Below, in pieces: positions 20,301 through 30,064 of a DNA stretch of 50,009 bases. This stretch comes from Symbiodinium natans (lineage: Eukaryota > Sar > Dinophyceae > Suessiales > Symbiodiniaceae): NCBI GenBank assembly GCA_905221605.1, contig CAJNDS010000071.1:190001-240009 (forward strand), given 5' to 3'. Position numbers and translations under genes: made by a program. The notes under the pieces are model-generated. The model was given only the letters and a program-made list of their open reading frames with translations, did no database searches and had not been told where the DNA came from. Positions within the stretch are counted from its first letter, which is position 1. Each line of letters opens with the position of its first letter.

Positions 20301-23300
20301 ATTGGTGAGTGTATATACTGGGTGTCCCTTTAGGGGTACAAGAAATATAAACCCGACTTCATATGGTGAGTTCTCTGCATGATGGTCCCTTTTTGGGATC
20401 CCTACAATACTAACGGCCCCTAATATTTACGGTATCCAGAATGGGACCAGAATTTCGAGGAATGATCGTGAGGTTGTAAGCCCCATGGGGGGAGCTGCCT
20501 GTGCGTTTCACGCGTCTACACATCAATGCCCATAGTTCCACGTGCGCTTCCGATGCACATCTACCCATTCCGCTGTCCGGATGTCTACTGCTAGTTTTAG
20601 CTTGTCTTCCGAAATCATGTCCGCCATTTCCGAATTCTGGTCCACATAGTTGTTTTGCTCTCGAGTCCACATTAGGTCCATGATTCCAACTTCCTTGTGC
20701 AATGTCCAAGGTAATTTACGTTGTTTCCACATTCCAGTCCCGCTGTCTTCTCGCAGTCATTGCCATGCCATTTCCGAAGTCGTTTCTGCCATGCCCAAAA
20801 GACACGACATTGGTCAAGTGTCGCTGCTCCCCCCCCCTCAGGGGCTGAAGAAAATCACTACACCTTTTGAAATCTGTTCCTTACCAGCCCATAAATCCCG
20901 GCGTCATGCCTGAGCGCCCACGATGTTGAGCCTGCCTGGAAGCCGCAGGCCTGACGCATGTGCCCTGAAATCCTAAACCCTCAACCCCCTCCACGCAGCT
21001 GCGACCCCACAGACTAGCAGGATCGATTTCCTCACCTGCCTGGTGATGGGCGTTACTTCCTGGAGGATGAGATGACCTATGCAGCCCGGCTCGATGCCTT
21101 AAGACATCAGCCTCTGCAAACCTCTGGGGGGGTGCTATAGCGAAACTTCAGCTCTCCCCCTGGCAACTTGTTGAGCTTGCCTTCGTTCTCGGGCGGTTCA
21201 GAGCAGCACTTCCTCCCTAAACCCTAAACCCTAAACCGACATTGCGGCTCTTGCCCCTTGGCAAGTGAAGCACAGCAGAAGCCGAAAGCTGAAACCCCAA
21301 TCCTAAATCCTAAGCCCTGAACCCTAAACCCAGATCATTCCCCCAATCCCGGCCACCGAAAGACGGACCTCAGGAGTACTTTGAAAACACCTGCGGGCCC
21401 AAGATTGTGGCGCGCTTGGCCAAGAGCGACTCACTTTACATTGTCTACAAGGACATAGTAGCCATGAGTGCCCATGGTGCGCACATCAGCTTGCCGACAC
21501 ATGCACACATGTGTGGCTTCATCTGCCCCTAAACCCTAAGCCCTAAACCCTAAACCCTAAACCCTAAACCCTAAACCCTAAACCCTAAACCCTAAACCCT
21601 AAACCCTAAACCCTAAACCCTAAACCCTAAACCCTAAACCCTAAACCCTAAACCCTAACCCTAAACCCTAAACCCTAAATGGCAGGAGATTTTGACCGTG
21701 ATCCTTGGCAGCCTGCACGCCGTGCGATCCGCCGGCGGCTGCCTCTCAAGGGCAGAGTACGTCTCCGGCTGCGATGCTTCAGGCGCGCTGCCTCGGATAA
21801 ACCCTAAACCCTAAACCCTAAACCCTAAACCCTGCAGGATACTTTGTGCAAACTCTCGCAGGCAGAACTGACAGGCTCTTTCTTAAGACCTGGGCCAGGC
21901 AACCTCGTCCTGCTGTGTAATTAGTGCAGCAGCATATAGGTGATGCTGGTCATTGAAGTGTTCTGGCTGCTAGCATGCTGTTTGGCACGTTTGGGCACTG
22001 CCGACGTTGTTGGCAGGCCAGCGTTTGCCCGAGCTGCGTGACTCGAGCATCAAGGAGGAGTCAGCACGAGACCGAATCTACGATGCCTTTCTCCTGTACC
22101 AGAACTTCAAGGCCCAAACCTAAACACCCGCACGTTTGAACAGCTCACGCTGGCTGACCCTTCAAACCTCAGCAGATCGATGTGCATGAAGGGGTGGGTG
22201 GGCTCATACCTTGGCCCGCGGTTCAGCCATGACGCAAGCTTACCACGAGATCTGGGTTTGACGTGCTTGTCTTTGCCGCTGGCAGGCGACGTGCCCAAAG
22301 TTCGACCGCATGGACCCCGTGAGAAGCACCGCGGCAGAAACCAAAACGGATGTTCACCGAGCGAGGTGTCCATTGTGAAGATAGGTCTGAAACGGGTCTT
22401 GCAGCGTGTTCCAGCGCAAGGTCGGCCTGTATACCAGGCCTAGGCTTAATTTGGAAATACTTGTAAAGTTCTATCGGCCCTGATCCCTATGTCATACAAC
22501 CCCCGGTATAGCCCGTAGAAGTCTATTCAAAAACGCCAGAAACCCACCTGACACGTGGGAGCCGCATGACCTTGAGGCATCACCCAACGGGCAAAGAAGT
22601 TCCGCCGACCACAACGTGAGGCGTCGTTTCAGATGCTTTCGGCTGCGGCTCGCATGCCTTAGTGGAAGCCCTAGGTGTGGGAATAAATTCAAATTCAAAA
22701 AAGGCATCAAGACACAGCGAGGTCACGAGTGCGTGCTGCGTCAGGCTGCAGAAGAGCTAAGGTATTTGTCGATGAGGTTCAGGACCTGCTCCCGGCCGAG
22801 ATCCTCCTGTTGCGACTCTTCTGCCCGTCCAACAACGCCTGGGTCTTTGCAGGCGACACCGCGCAGACCATCAGCAAGGGTGTGGACTTCCGCTTCGAGA
22901 GTATCCGCCGCCTCTTCTTTGAAGAGTTCTTGTCTGGGAAGGATTGGGAGGAGGACGAAGTGCAAGTGGAGTTGGAAGCATGTTCCTTTTGCGGCAGGGA
23001 CATCACGGAAGCGGGTGCGGTCAGGCTGGAGTGCAACTCCCACTTTGTGGCACACAACAAAGTTCTTTGTGGCAAGGAGGCATGCTGTAGAGAGCTGGAG
23101 AAGCTATGTGATCAAGCTCTAAAGGGTGCCTCGGCCGGCGGTCGCAAGAAAGCCGAGTGGGCGCAAGCTCGCGGGCGCCTCAGCTGTCCACTGCCCGGCT
23201 GCGGCATGTACATGAAGGAGACCCCAATCACCCCGCCGCTTGTAGACGATTCGAAGGAGCCGACAACTCCCGCCACGTTCTCCGTGCGGCCGTCTTTTGG

Positions 23301-26264
23301 CTCCGTTCCCGGAATACATCACTTGACCTACAATCATCGCAGCACCATGGGCATTCTCGAGCTGGCAGCATCCATCATCGACATCCTCATGCAACTATTC
23401 CCGGAGAAGATCGACTACCTTCCGCGCGAGATCTCGAGGGTGGATCTGGCACTGAAGCCCGTGTTCATCTGCGGATTGACCTTCGAGGAGACCTTGGACA
23501 TCATCTTCGCCGGAAGCCGAAACGGCCAGCAGGAAGTCTTGGAGTTTGGGGCCCAGCAGGCAGTGCTGGTGTGGAGCGAGGAAGCCCGACAGAAGGTTAA
23601 AGAGCAATTCCCCATGTCGATCGTGATGAGCATCCACGATGCCAAAGGTTCGGAGCTGAGCTGACAACCATAGCCGCAGCGAAAAAATCCTATCAGTTTA
23701 GGCCTTTAGGGCTTCGGGTTCTCCCCATGTTGTCGTGCCACCGTGGGCCATACCTTGTGAGGCTTGGAATTCCAGGATGTGCTCATTGTCAATGCGTTTA
23801 GCGACATGATGGCGGCCAGCGAGAAAACTCCCATCCAGCTGCGCCGTCAGCAACAGAACCTTTGGAAGTACATCGAAGATCAGCGCCCTGGCTTGCACTA
23901 AGAGACCCTAGACCCTAAACCCTAGATTCAAAGAGCATCCGAGATAAGAGAGCGCCGTTGTCTCGCGACTTGTGTGTTTGCTGCGTGCCTGATAAAGAGT
24001 TGGAGAGTTTTTGCGTCGAAGTCAAAAGACACACTGGGGAGAAGAGGGCGCTTTCCTGAGCACCGCGAAAAGATAAGCCCGCGGGCGTAAAGTGTCATTG
24101 CCAAGCCCAGGAATGGTTTCGATGCCTCAACTCATGGCTTGCTGTGCTCTTGGCTGAAGGCCTTGTACGTGGCAGTGACGAGGGCCAGGCAGCGGGTGTG
24201 GATTTTCGAGGAGGACCGCGAGGCTGGGCAGGGCCTGATGAGGCGTTGGGATGGGAAGAGGCTGGTCCACGTGGTCACAAGTTCCGCACAGGCTGAAAAC
24301 ACCCCGGGCATGAGCCAGGGATTTGCAGCCACATCGACGGCGGAGGAGTTCGTGGACCAAGGCCGGGAGTTCCTTAGCCACGGCAAGTACGAGGACGCCG
24401 TCCTCTGCTTCACTCGAGCAAAGTCTGCTGGCCACCCCATCGCGGACTTTTGGAAGCAGTACAGCCAGGCAAAGCAATTTCAGAGCCAAGCCTCCAACAC
24501 CTATGGAGAAGGCTCCCAGCGAGACTACAAGTGCGCGGGGCAAGTCTTCGCAGGGCTAGCTGACGCACTCACTCGTACCTCCGCGGCAGTTGCAGCCCTG
24601 CTGCCACGTGAGCTCCGCGTGAGCCCCTGCCGCGTCTTGGCTGCAGAATGCTTCTTGGAGGGAGGTGACCTGGAACGAGCTGCGTCACTCTATGAGCTGG
24701 AGCACCGATGGAGCGATGCGGCTCATCTGTGGGAGGCCAAAGAGAAATGGGCTAAGGCTGGGCTTGCCTGGGAGCAGGATGCTCAGTACAAGAAGTCCCT
24801 GGAGGCATTTGCAAGGGGGAAGCGCTGGCAGGACTACCTCCGTGTGGCCACGCACCTCCACAGAGCGGGTGTGGATGAAGAGATCTTCCGACTACACCGG
24901 GAGGCCATAAGGCAGATGGCCAAGGAGTTGAAGGAGTTGACCGACTCAGGCAGATCAGACGAAGCAAGGATGCTGAGGTTCAAGAGGCTCTTGTCGCTCG
25001 GACACTCATATGTGGCCCCGTGGCACATTTCCCTACACAAGTTCGAGTTGTTTGCTCTTCTACCATTCACTGCTGGCCCTTGCGGAGGCGTGTGGAACAC
25101 ATAGATGCAGTGCTGTGTTGCGCGCTTTTCTTTCTGCACATGCACCTCACCAAAAGCCTCCAAAGGCTTCCGGCTGAAGCCCAATGGCGGCATGCTGAAA
25201 CACCCCTGAATCTCCAAAATTCCAACTCACCCCCGAAACCGCAGATTCCCAGACCTCAGATCCTTCAAAGGTCCTTCCTGCCAACCGGCCCCAAGTTTGA
25301 CATCTTCCTCCGAAACCTGAAGTTCTTCAACCTTGAGGCGCAGGGTATCGAGGGCTGAGCGGTGAGGTCGCCTGGTGCAGGCTTAGGTTACACCTGTGGC
25401 GGCTGGGAGGACTGAAGGTTCACACGGTAGCACGCCGCGCGGTCAATCTGTCGGGGCCCCCTCCAGGAAACTAAGCTGCTTTATCATATGTGGCCATCTT
25501 TGTTCGTCGTGAGCACTTGTGCTTGAGCTAGTTGCATTTACTCCAATGGCCCCGACCTTCAGAGCGATGCTAGCTACGATGCATGCTGGGGCCATCTTCG
25601 CAAGTTCGGGACCCCAATGCCGCAATGCCCTCTGCGTCGGAACATCCCGGTATCCGTGAAAGGTGGAGGTCTTGGAGCAGCAGGGCCGTTTCGAGGAATG
25701 TGCCGTCTTGTGCCTGGAGAACATGGAATGGACCAGGGCACAGGCCTGCTTGGTCGTTTTCACAAGGTTCGGATAAACATCAACCAACAACCCACACGGC
25801 ATGATATGTAAGTGTAAATATTGATATTGGTGTTATGTGAATATGTATGTGTATATGCGTGCCCCCCCACGCAGTCGACATCTACGCTTTTGACAGAAGC
25901 AGTCTTCCTTTACGCCTTCCACGGATGCTGAGCGGATGCTGAGGGTGCTTGAGATGCTACATGCAGCCCCCAGTACAAACAGCTTCTCTCAAGCAAAGAA
26001 TATTCATGCTCGAGGGTTCTCGCTCAAGACTGTTTTTGTTGTGCTTTTGAATAGGTATGACAGACAACACGAAACACTGTTGCGTCTGGTGGCTCTGAAG
26101 TGGGAGACTGTCCCTGATTTCTGCTTCTTCTGCAAGCGGAACTGTAGGCACGGTACAGCAATTTTACAGTTTGGAGGCCTGCCTAGGCCCAGTCCTGCTT
26201 ATTCTCGAAGAAGCGAGGCCTTCTAACACATGCACACAGACACACACAGACACACAGACACACA

Positions 26265-26326
<62 letters not shown>

Positions 26327-29300
26327 TGCAAGGAACTTGCATGAGTCCAGCTGCTTTCAGCTCTGCAGTGAGCGACTCCACACACAACTGCTGCAACTTC
26401 TTTAGTTCTTGATAGGGAACTAGGGAATTGGCTGCCCAATATCATTCCTTAATGGGCCATACTCTGTACGGGATATAAGGTACTTCATTCCCGGAATCCC
26501 TACGAAGATCCAGCAAGATTCTGGACTGGCCCGGTTCGCGCAGTGTGTTTGCAGACGTGCGCCCGCGAGGACTTCGATCTCCGCGCTGGCAGTACTCCTC
26601 CGACATACTCAGCCCTGCTTTTGGGTTGCTTGAGGCTGCCCGGGGACGATATATGTTACATACTGCTTTTTATACATATATATATATATATGCATCACCG
26701 TGTCAGTGCTGAGATTTGAGGGCCGACTTTTGCCCGAAGTTCCGAAGCCCTGAACCAGCCTCGGCCCAGAAGAATCTCTTGACTGATGAGCCATGATCGC
26801 TTGCTGTCTCGCCTGTCCGAGTCGTAGTGTCGAAGCCCCAACCTTCAGACTTCTACAGCAACCATGTCTGGACAGAGGTCTATCGGCTTCAGTCCTACTG
26901 GGACCAGTCACATCAAGAGCCTGAAGCACACAGTCTGCTGGAGGAGGTTGCAGCAGGTCGGGTTGAGGGTTTGGGTTTGTCAGGCTTCTACAGGATTGCA
27001 GCAGCGTGTTTCAGGGTCAGATCAACCGAGACTCTGTCACAAACGTGCTCCCTGCCTTAGGCCAATGTCTCAAAATGCTTGAACTGCTTGCCGAACCTCA
27101 CAGCTTGCATGGCCATGCGCACCAGGCATGGGAAGACCTGGCCACGGATGAAAGGCCAAGGGTGCACGCATGACAATGCCGAGCCCGACCCTGATGTTGA
27201 CACTTTTCCCGGGGGATGCATTGGGCTCGGTACGGAGTTGGGATCTTGGGCTTCCAAAATTCGGCCCGGAAGCCGCACTCCTCGCCAGGCGCGTAGCGGA
27301 CACCTTGGCACATCTCCTGGACGATCCCGAGGTGACGCACAGAACTTGGGACTGCGGGGATGACCCAAAAATCTGTCAAAGCTTTGGGAGGGCATACACC
27401 CAGCTGTGCAGAACTGCTGTGTCGATAGCCGACATACCACTGCTTCCATGGTCTTTCTTCCCCAAGAGGACCTGCCCGTCCACGCACACCTCGGGGGGCA
27501 CGCGCTGCGCTTCCAAGTCTTGGCGGCCTTGATCGCCAGTGAGCACGCGGATGTGCCCGACAACCTTGGACATTGGTTCGACCGCCTGAGTCACCTGAAC
27601 CACAAGATCATGCAAGCTTTGGCTGCCTTGGCAGGAAGCTTTTCGTCCAGGCACGGGGATGCACAGGCACTGTGGACGCTGAAGATATTGCACCCTGGGC
27701 AGGTCCAGAAGTGCAGAGGAGCCCTGGCTGGAGCAGTTTGTCATGGAGCTGCTCCTGGCTAGGCAGTACCCCTCTATCTCCCCTGCTTTCCTGGTGCTTT
27801 CAGACCTGGCATCGGGCCCAAGGCTGACTCGCAGTGCCATGTTCCGTTTGGCACAGCAAAGCCTTCAGTTCCTTCGCCTCTGGCTTTGTGGGCTGCAGCT
27901 CCAGCGTTGCGAGCGGCTCTTGATTTCAGCCAGCCCATGCTGGAGCCAGCTCGCGCATGGCAAATGCACGACAAAGACATGTGTCCGTGCTCACTCCTGG
28001 GGCCTGGCGCAGGGCGATGCCTTCGTGGCAGCCGTGCGACACACCCTGCGCTGCCGTGACATTGGCAAGCGCCATGTCGGCGACGCAGAGGCCATGGCGG
28101 CTTGCAGGTCATTGGGTGCCACAGGTCTGGCGGATGTGCAATCTTGGCTTGGGCGGTGTGAACGGCTTCTCCTCCGTCTAAGCCTGCCAGGCCCACAAAG
28201 CATGGCGTGGCTCTCACGAAGCTTACAAGCCACAGCTGCGGCAGACGAAGTACGGTTTGCCCTCCTCCAGTGGAAGATTGACCAGTTCCTTCAGGGCATC
28301 CACAAGGTGCATTCGGGAAAGCTGGCACTCGAGGATGTGCTAAAGCCGCCTCTGGTCCTGTGCCCCCTGGTGGGTTTCCATGGTTTGCCGGGGCTTCGAC
28401 TCCGAGCCAAGGACGGAGCATGGCCGTTGGTGCGGAAGATGGTATCGATGATGGAAACCTTGCAGGCTGAGAACCAGCTGAGACTCAATGAGGGCATGCG
28501 GAAGCCGACCCATGGCGACCTGCTGAACTTCTTCGAGATGACGTGCGAAGTGGTTCAACACGTGCATGGTCAGTGGAAGAGCAAAAGTGCAGGCAGCATC
28601 GGCAGCTTTCCATACTCCCCACAAGTGGTGTGCCACCTACTTGAGCAGGGTGTGGTGTGGGCCAACGTCCTGCTCACGCGTATGAGCAACACCACCTTAC
28701 CGCAAAGCTATGTGCGGATCCACCTGAGCCAATACCCGCATCTGGCAGGCCTGGCGGCAGCACATGACTTGCCCGAGCCCAGGCGCAAGAAATGCCAATT
28801 CGCATTGAAGGTCTTTGCGAGCACAGCCGTCGGTTGCCTCAAAAATCCGGAGAAGTTCAGAGAATGGCTGAAGGCAAAGAGCCCGGAGACTTCGCAGTGC
28901 AACGTTTGCCTTCGACTCCTCACGGTCATCTTCAGCTGCGGCACCATCAACTGGCTCCGCAACACGCGGAACGACATTTGCAGTTTGATTCAGGGCATCA
29001 ACTTCGAGGGCAAGTTGCAGCTTCTGAACGGTGGAGAGGTCTTCATGTCTGCAACTCGGTAGGCCTTTGAGACATTTTTGTATTTTCCCTTGTTGGCTTT
29101 AAGAGGGCCATATTTAGGAACATTTTTCAGAGGGTTTTAAGGGCCATCCTAGGCAAGGTCCCTGCCTAAGAAGTTGCAGTGGCTCGTTGCCGCGGTGCCC
29201 GGAGACGCAGAGGTCTGCGTGGGAGGCAGCGAGTGGCGAAAGTTCGACCGGATGACTCCCTGGTTTCACGCAGCTCTAAGTGACCTCAACGATCCCCTGG

Positions 29301-29851
29301 TCATCCTCCATCGAGAAGCTTGCAGCGATCAACCCCCTGGGTGGACTTGGGGTCAGCATGCGTTGGAGCTCGATCGCGAGAATCTCGTGAAGAAGGAGAA
29401 GCTAACCAGAAATAGGCTTAATCTGGGTGGTACAGTACTTATCGAGCAGCGACTAGAATATCACACTACGTTTGTGCAGAGGGCCCTCCATGTTGACTCT
29501 GCTTCATGCCTCTGTGCAGGAGCACCTGCCCAAGCTTCACCTCTACCTCGGGGTGGGCTCGCTCCGGGAGTGGGCCGTGCAGAGTCGGAAGCCCCACCAC
29601 ATCATGGTTTCTTATCCGCCGGTCCGCCGAGTCATCGTGTACACGCCAGGGAGTGAAGTCTGCGACTTTCGTGATTTGCTTGAGCCGTCTCCTTTGGACA
29701 TCAGACCCTCTCAACCAGCCGAACTTCTGCCCATGACGGGGGCTTTGTCCTCAACAAGGATTGCAGCTTAAACAACGCTGAGACCTATCAGTTTGATGCC
29801 GATCTCGAGGCGGCGGCTGCCCTGGCTGTGGAGGCCTTGGTAGCCCCGTAG
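16700..29851 (+). CDS. TRANK1-like SF1 (UvrD-type) helicase with TPR-like region, multi-exon
   Basis: Helicase motifs appear in order in separate exons: motif I GRSGSGKTS (17191-17217), motif II DEVQD (22771-22785), motif III GDTAQTI (22852-22872), motif V region SIHDAKGSE (about 23632-23658) and motif VI VTRAR (24175-24189). Linking exons fit the TRANK1 (TPR and ankyrin repeat-containing protein 1) family: FDKMPRSF (about 18126-18180), FLRAADASLPG (18498-18577), EYFENTCGPKI (about 21357-21463), EILTVILGSLH (about 21684-21800) and RDRIYDAFLLYQNFK (about 22070-22113). After motif VI come helical repeats, a long all-helical C-terminal region and a stop at 29849-29851. Exons read in different frames. 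The introns contain telomeric arrays (18576-18656, 21530-21679 and others). Family role: putative ATP-dependent nucleic-acid helicase, biology unknown. The true 5' end may lie before 16.7 kb. Apparent frame changes near 27.44 and 27.71 kb leave open a pseudogene or base errors. Confidence 0.75.
16834..16929 (+). mobile_element. Introner: inverted-repeat intron with its own splice sites, family B
   Basis: A 96-base element. Left end (CTG)GTTCTTAGT; right end GCGAAGAAC(CAG) is its inverted complement. Interior GAGGGAATTCGGGCCC and GGGCCCTCATTCCCTC are also complementary. GT at 16834 and AG at 16928-16929 come from the element ends. Excision at phase 0 joins …RTAAFWL to GVLEGLGSCKLR in a single frame (both frame 1) that continues to the Walker A motif. 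Relatives: 4063-4190, 26405-26513, 36266-36358 and 36886-37063. Confidence 0.8.
16930..17330 (+). CDS. Helicase-gene exon with Walker A (motif I)
   Basis: In-frame continuation after the introner: GVLEGLGSCKLRTVDLSSG, then a helical stretch, then EPLFLLGRSGSGKTS with the P-loop lysine and threonine at 17209-17214, and LVTRPP near 17310. The preceding text (AFWLGVLEGLGSC) is where TRANK1-like proteins have their pre-helicase region. The exon ends before a T-run and a 29-base G-run (17350-17378), which would fall in the next intron. No ATG starts this stretch, consistent with an internal exon. Confidence 0.75.
17350..17378. repeat. Homopolymer run of about 29 G
   Basis: Preceded by T-rich sequence. 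Similar runs occur at 5378-5403 and 35666-35695. Lengths of such runs are often unreliable in assemblies. Confidence 0.9.
17836..17940. mobile_element. Introner-like element, family E, copy 1
   Basis: Begins GAGTAGGCCTCTATTCCC and ends TTTTATTCCTAGGTTGCTC. Copy 2 at 45137-45270 has the same ends (GAGTAGGCCC… and …TTATTCCTAGGTTACTCC), with short inverted complementarity between GGAGTA and TACTCC. The preceding frame reads EEEVPPEVELGVTEARPKPE, an acidic linker that could be helicase-gene coding sequence. Confidence 0.6.
18126..18577 (+). CDS. Helicase-gene exons between motifs I and II (pre-DEVQD region, part 1)
   Basis: Three short exon-like segments: EEVEAFDKMPRSFRKDCFVS (about 18126-18180), a stretch reading HLVTLNDIHHPKTAQVRKRH (about 18246-18330), and EDFGDDRALIASWGSFLRAA followed by DASLPG (18498-18577). 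The 'F…FLxxxDxSLPG' pattern is characteristic of TRANK1-like proteins between motif I and motif II. Telomeric tracts separate the segments (18193-18215, 18412-18445). Splice junctions are not resolved. Confidence 0.5.
18576..18656. repeat. Intronic telomeric array (CCCTAAA)n
   Basis: About eleven units, several with inserted TGTA or TATA. It begins immediately after the …DASLPG exon, so it appears to lie at the 5' end of an intron. Confidence 0.95.
18660..20990. other. Long intron-like stretch, no supported exon
   Basis: Lies between the SLPG exon and later helicase exons. It carries a family C-like element (about 20372-20470), C-runs and frames of 60-150 codons (19172-19636 plus and others) without recognisable motifs. 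One or more unrecognised exons could be present. Confidence 0.4.
20372..20470. mobile_element. Family C-like element, copy 2
   Basis: Shares ATGGTCCCTTTTT, CGGCxCCTAATATTTA and a GGGAxCAxAATTT-type right half with 12531-12650. The terminal repeats are weaker than in copy 1. Confidence 0.5.
21040..22113 (+). CDS. Helicase-gene exons between motifs I and II (pre-DEVQD region, part 2)
   Basis: Four coding segments: GRYFLEDEMTYAARLDALR (about 21050-21110); KDGPQEYFENTCGPKIVARL and SDSLYIVYKDIV (about 21357-21463); QEILTVILGSLHAVRSAGG with LSRAEYVSG (about 21684-21800); and QRLPELRDSS with RDRIYDAFLLYQNFK (about 22019-22113). In TRANK1-like proteins the same order occurs: F…WPKI, then an EIxSxIKGS-like helix, then LsreEYL, then RdxIYxxFxxYexwK. 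Telomeric arrays lie between them (21216-21237, 21530-21679, 21800-21834). Confidence 0.6.
21530..21679. repeat. Longest telomeric array in the window, intronic (CCCTAAA)n
   Basis: About 21 units, nearly all perfect, between two helicase-gene exons (ends about 21463 and starts about 21684). Confidence 0.98.
22765..23661 (+). CDS. Helicase-gene exon with motifs II to V and a Cys/His insertion
   Basis: Begins at KVFVDEVQDLLPAEI (Walker B, DEVQD at 22771-22785) and continues through FAGDTAQTISKGVDFRFES (motif III). It then has a Cys/His-rich insert (22981-23202), then HLTYNHRSTMGIL (motif IV region), FICGLTFEET, and ends in SIHDAKGSEL (motif V). The frame stops at 23662-23664 just after motif V, where the next exon resumes with QDVLIVNAFSDMM as in TRANK1-like proteins. 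The insert has paired cysteines CSFC (residues 85-88 from the frame start at 22729), CNSH, CGKEACC and CPLPGCG. Confidence 0.85.
23772..23899 (+). CDS. Helicase-gene exon after motif V
   Basis: Reads QDVLIVNAFSDMMAASEKTP and, further on, NLWKYIEDQRPGLH. In TRANK1-like helicases the motif V loop is followed by a 'DVLLYNFF' strand, which this matches. A short CCCTAGA/CCCTAAA tract lies immediately downstream at about 23905-23927. Confidence 0.7.
24139..25060 (+). CDS. Helicase-gene exon with motif VI and TPR-like repeats
   Basis: SWLKALYVAVTRARQRVWIF contains motif VI (VTRAR at 24175-24189). After about 60 residues come helical repeats consistent with TPRs: EFVDQGREFLSHGKYEDAVL, FLEGGDLERAASLYE, WSDAAHLWEAKEKWAKAGL, YKKSLEAFARGKRWQDYL. 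TRANK1-like proteins have the same helicase-to-TPR order. The frame continues to 25104, but the last 15 codons lack the pattern and are probably intron. Confidence 0.8.
26230..26322. repeat. (CA)n microsatellite
   Basis: About 40 CA units, the first part interrupted by G (CACAGACACA). Confidence 0.95.
26405..26513 (+). mobile_element. Introner-like element, family B, diverged copy
   Basis: Starts GTTCTTGATAGGGAACTAGG and ends CGGAATCCCTACGAAGATCCAG, matching the ends of 16834-16929 with several changes. It lies inside the helicase gene, in the right orientation for a GT-AG intron. Flanking exons were not confirmed. Confidence 0.55.
26994..29058 (+). CDS. Helicase-gene C-terminal helical region
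   Basis: The acceptor CTACAG precedes DCSSVFQGQINRDSVTNVL (26994 to about 27163). Then LLARRVADTLAHLLDD is in frame 2 to about 27440, EDLPVHAHLGGHALRFQVL in frame 1 to about 27715, and PWLEQFVMELLLARQYPSI onward in frame 2 to NGGEVFMSATR. The long last part is helical and leucine-rich without a recognised domain. The two frame changes have opposite sign and lie about 280 bases apart, with no obvious introns at either. They suggest either single-base errors or decay, or very small introns. Confidence 0.6.
29059..29170 (+). mobile_element. Introner-like element, family D, copy 1
   Basis: Starts GTAGGCCTTTGAGACATTTT and ends CCATCCTAGGCAAGGTCCCTGCCTAAG. The start (GGTAGGCCTTTG) and near-end (CAAGGTCCCTGCC) are inverted complements. 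A second copy is at 38029-38134. It separates …VFMSATR from LQWLVAAVPGDAEV of the same gene. The simplest GT-AG excision does not preserve frame, so the exact splice sites are uncertain. Confidence 0.65.
29171..29851 (+). CDS. Helicase-gene terminal exons
   Basis: Three open segments: LQWLVAAVPGDAEVCVGGSE to about 29450; VQEHLPKLHLYLGVGSLREW and KPHHIMVSYPPVRRVIVYTP (about 29500-29700, other frame); and DGGFVLNKDCSLNNAETYQF with an alanine-rich end EAAAALAVEALVAP and TAG at 29849-29851. The frame change near 29.70-29.73 kb implies a small intron or an indel. Confidence 0.55.
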
Positions 29852-30002
29852 TACCCTTTTCCCCCTAAACCCTACACCCTAACGGTTCCCTTTTTCAAGC
29901 AGCCCCCAACGGTGCCCTAGTTATCATATGGTTTACTTGGCTACCCAAGAGGCAAAGGCCCTGCCTATCTCGGTGGTGCTGGCCTTGAAGGCAGGACGGG
30001 CT

Positions 30003-30061
30003 ACGGTTTAGGGTTTAGGGTTTAGGGTTTAGGGTTTAGGGTTTAGGGTTTAGGGTTTAGG
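30003..30061. repeat. Interstitial telomeric array (TTTAGGG)n
   Basis: About eight units between the end of the helicase gene and the next coding segment. Confidence 0.97.
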
Positions 30062-30064
30062 GGA

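Larger units (their letters stand above)
25061..26993. other. Intron-rich part of the helicase gene with possible exons
   Basis: Candidate coding pieces include FDIFLRNLKFFNLEAQGIEG before a stop near 25360 and WETVPDFCFFCKRNCRHG near 26100-26150 (CxxC and Cys pairs). A CA-repeat occupies about 26230-26322 and a family B-like element about 26405-26513. Junctions are not resolved. Confidence 0.4.

Noticed and set aside
22741-23667. Several minus-strand and alternative plus-strand frames over the helicase exon
   Set aside because: Shadows of a strongly recognisable DEVQD/GDTAQTI exon in a GC-rich region.
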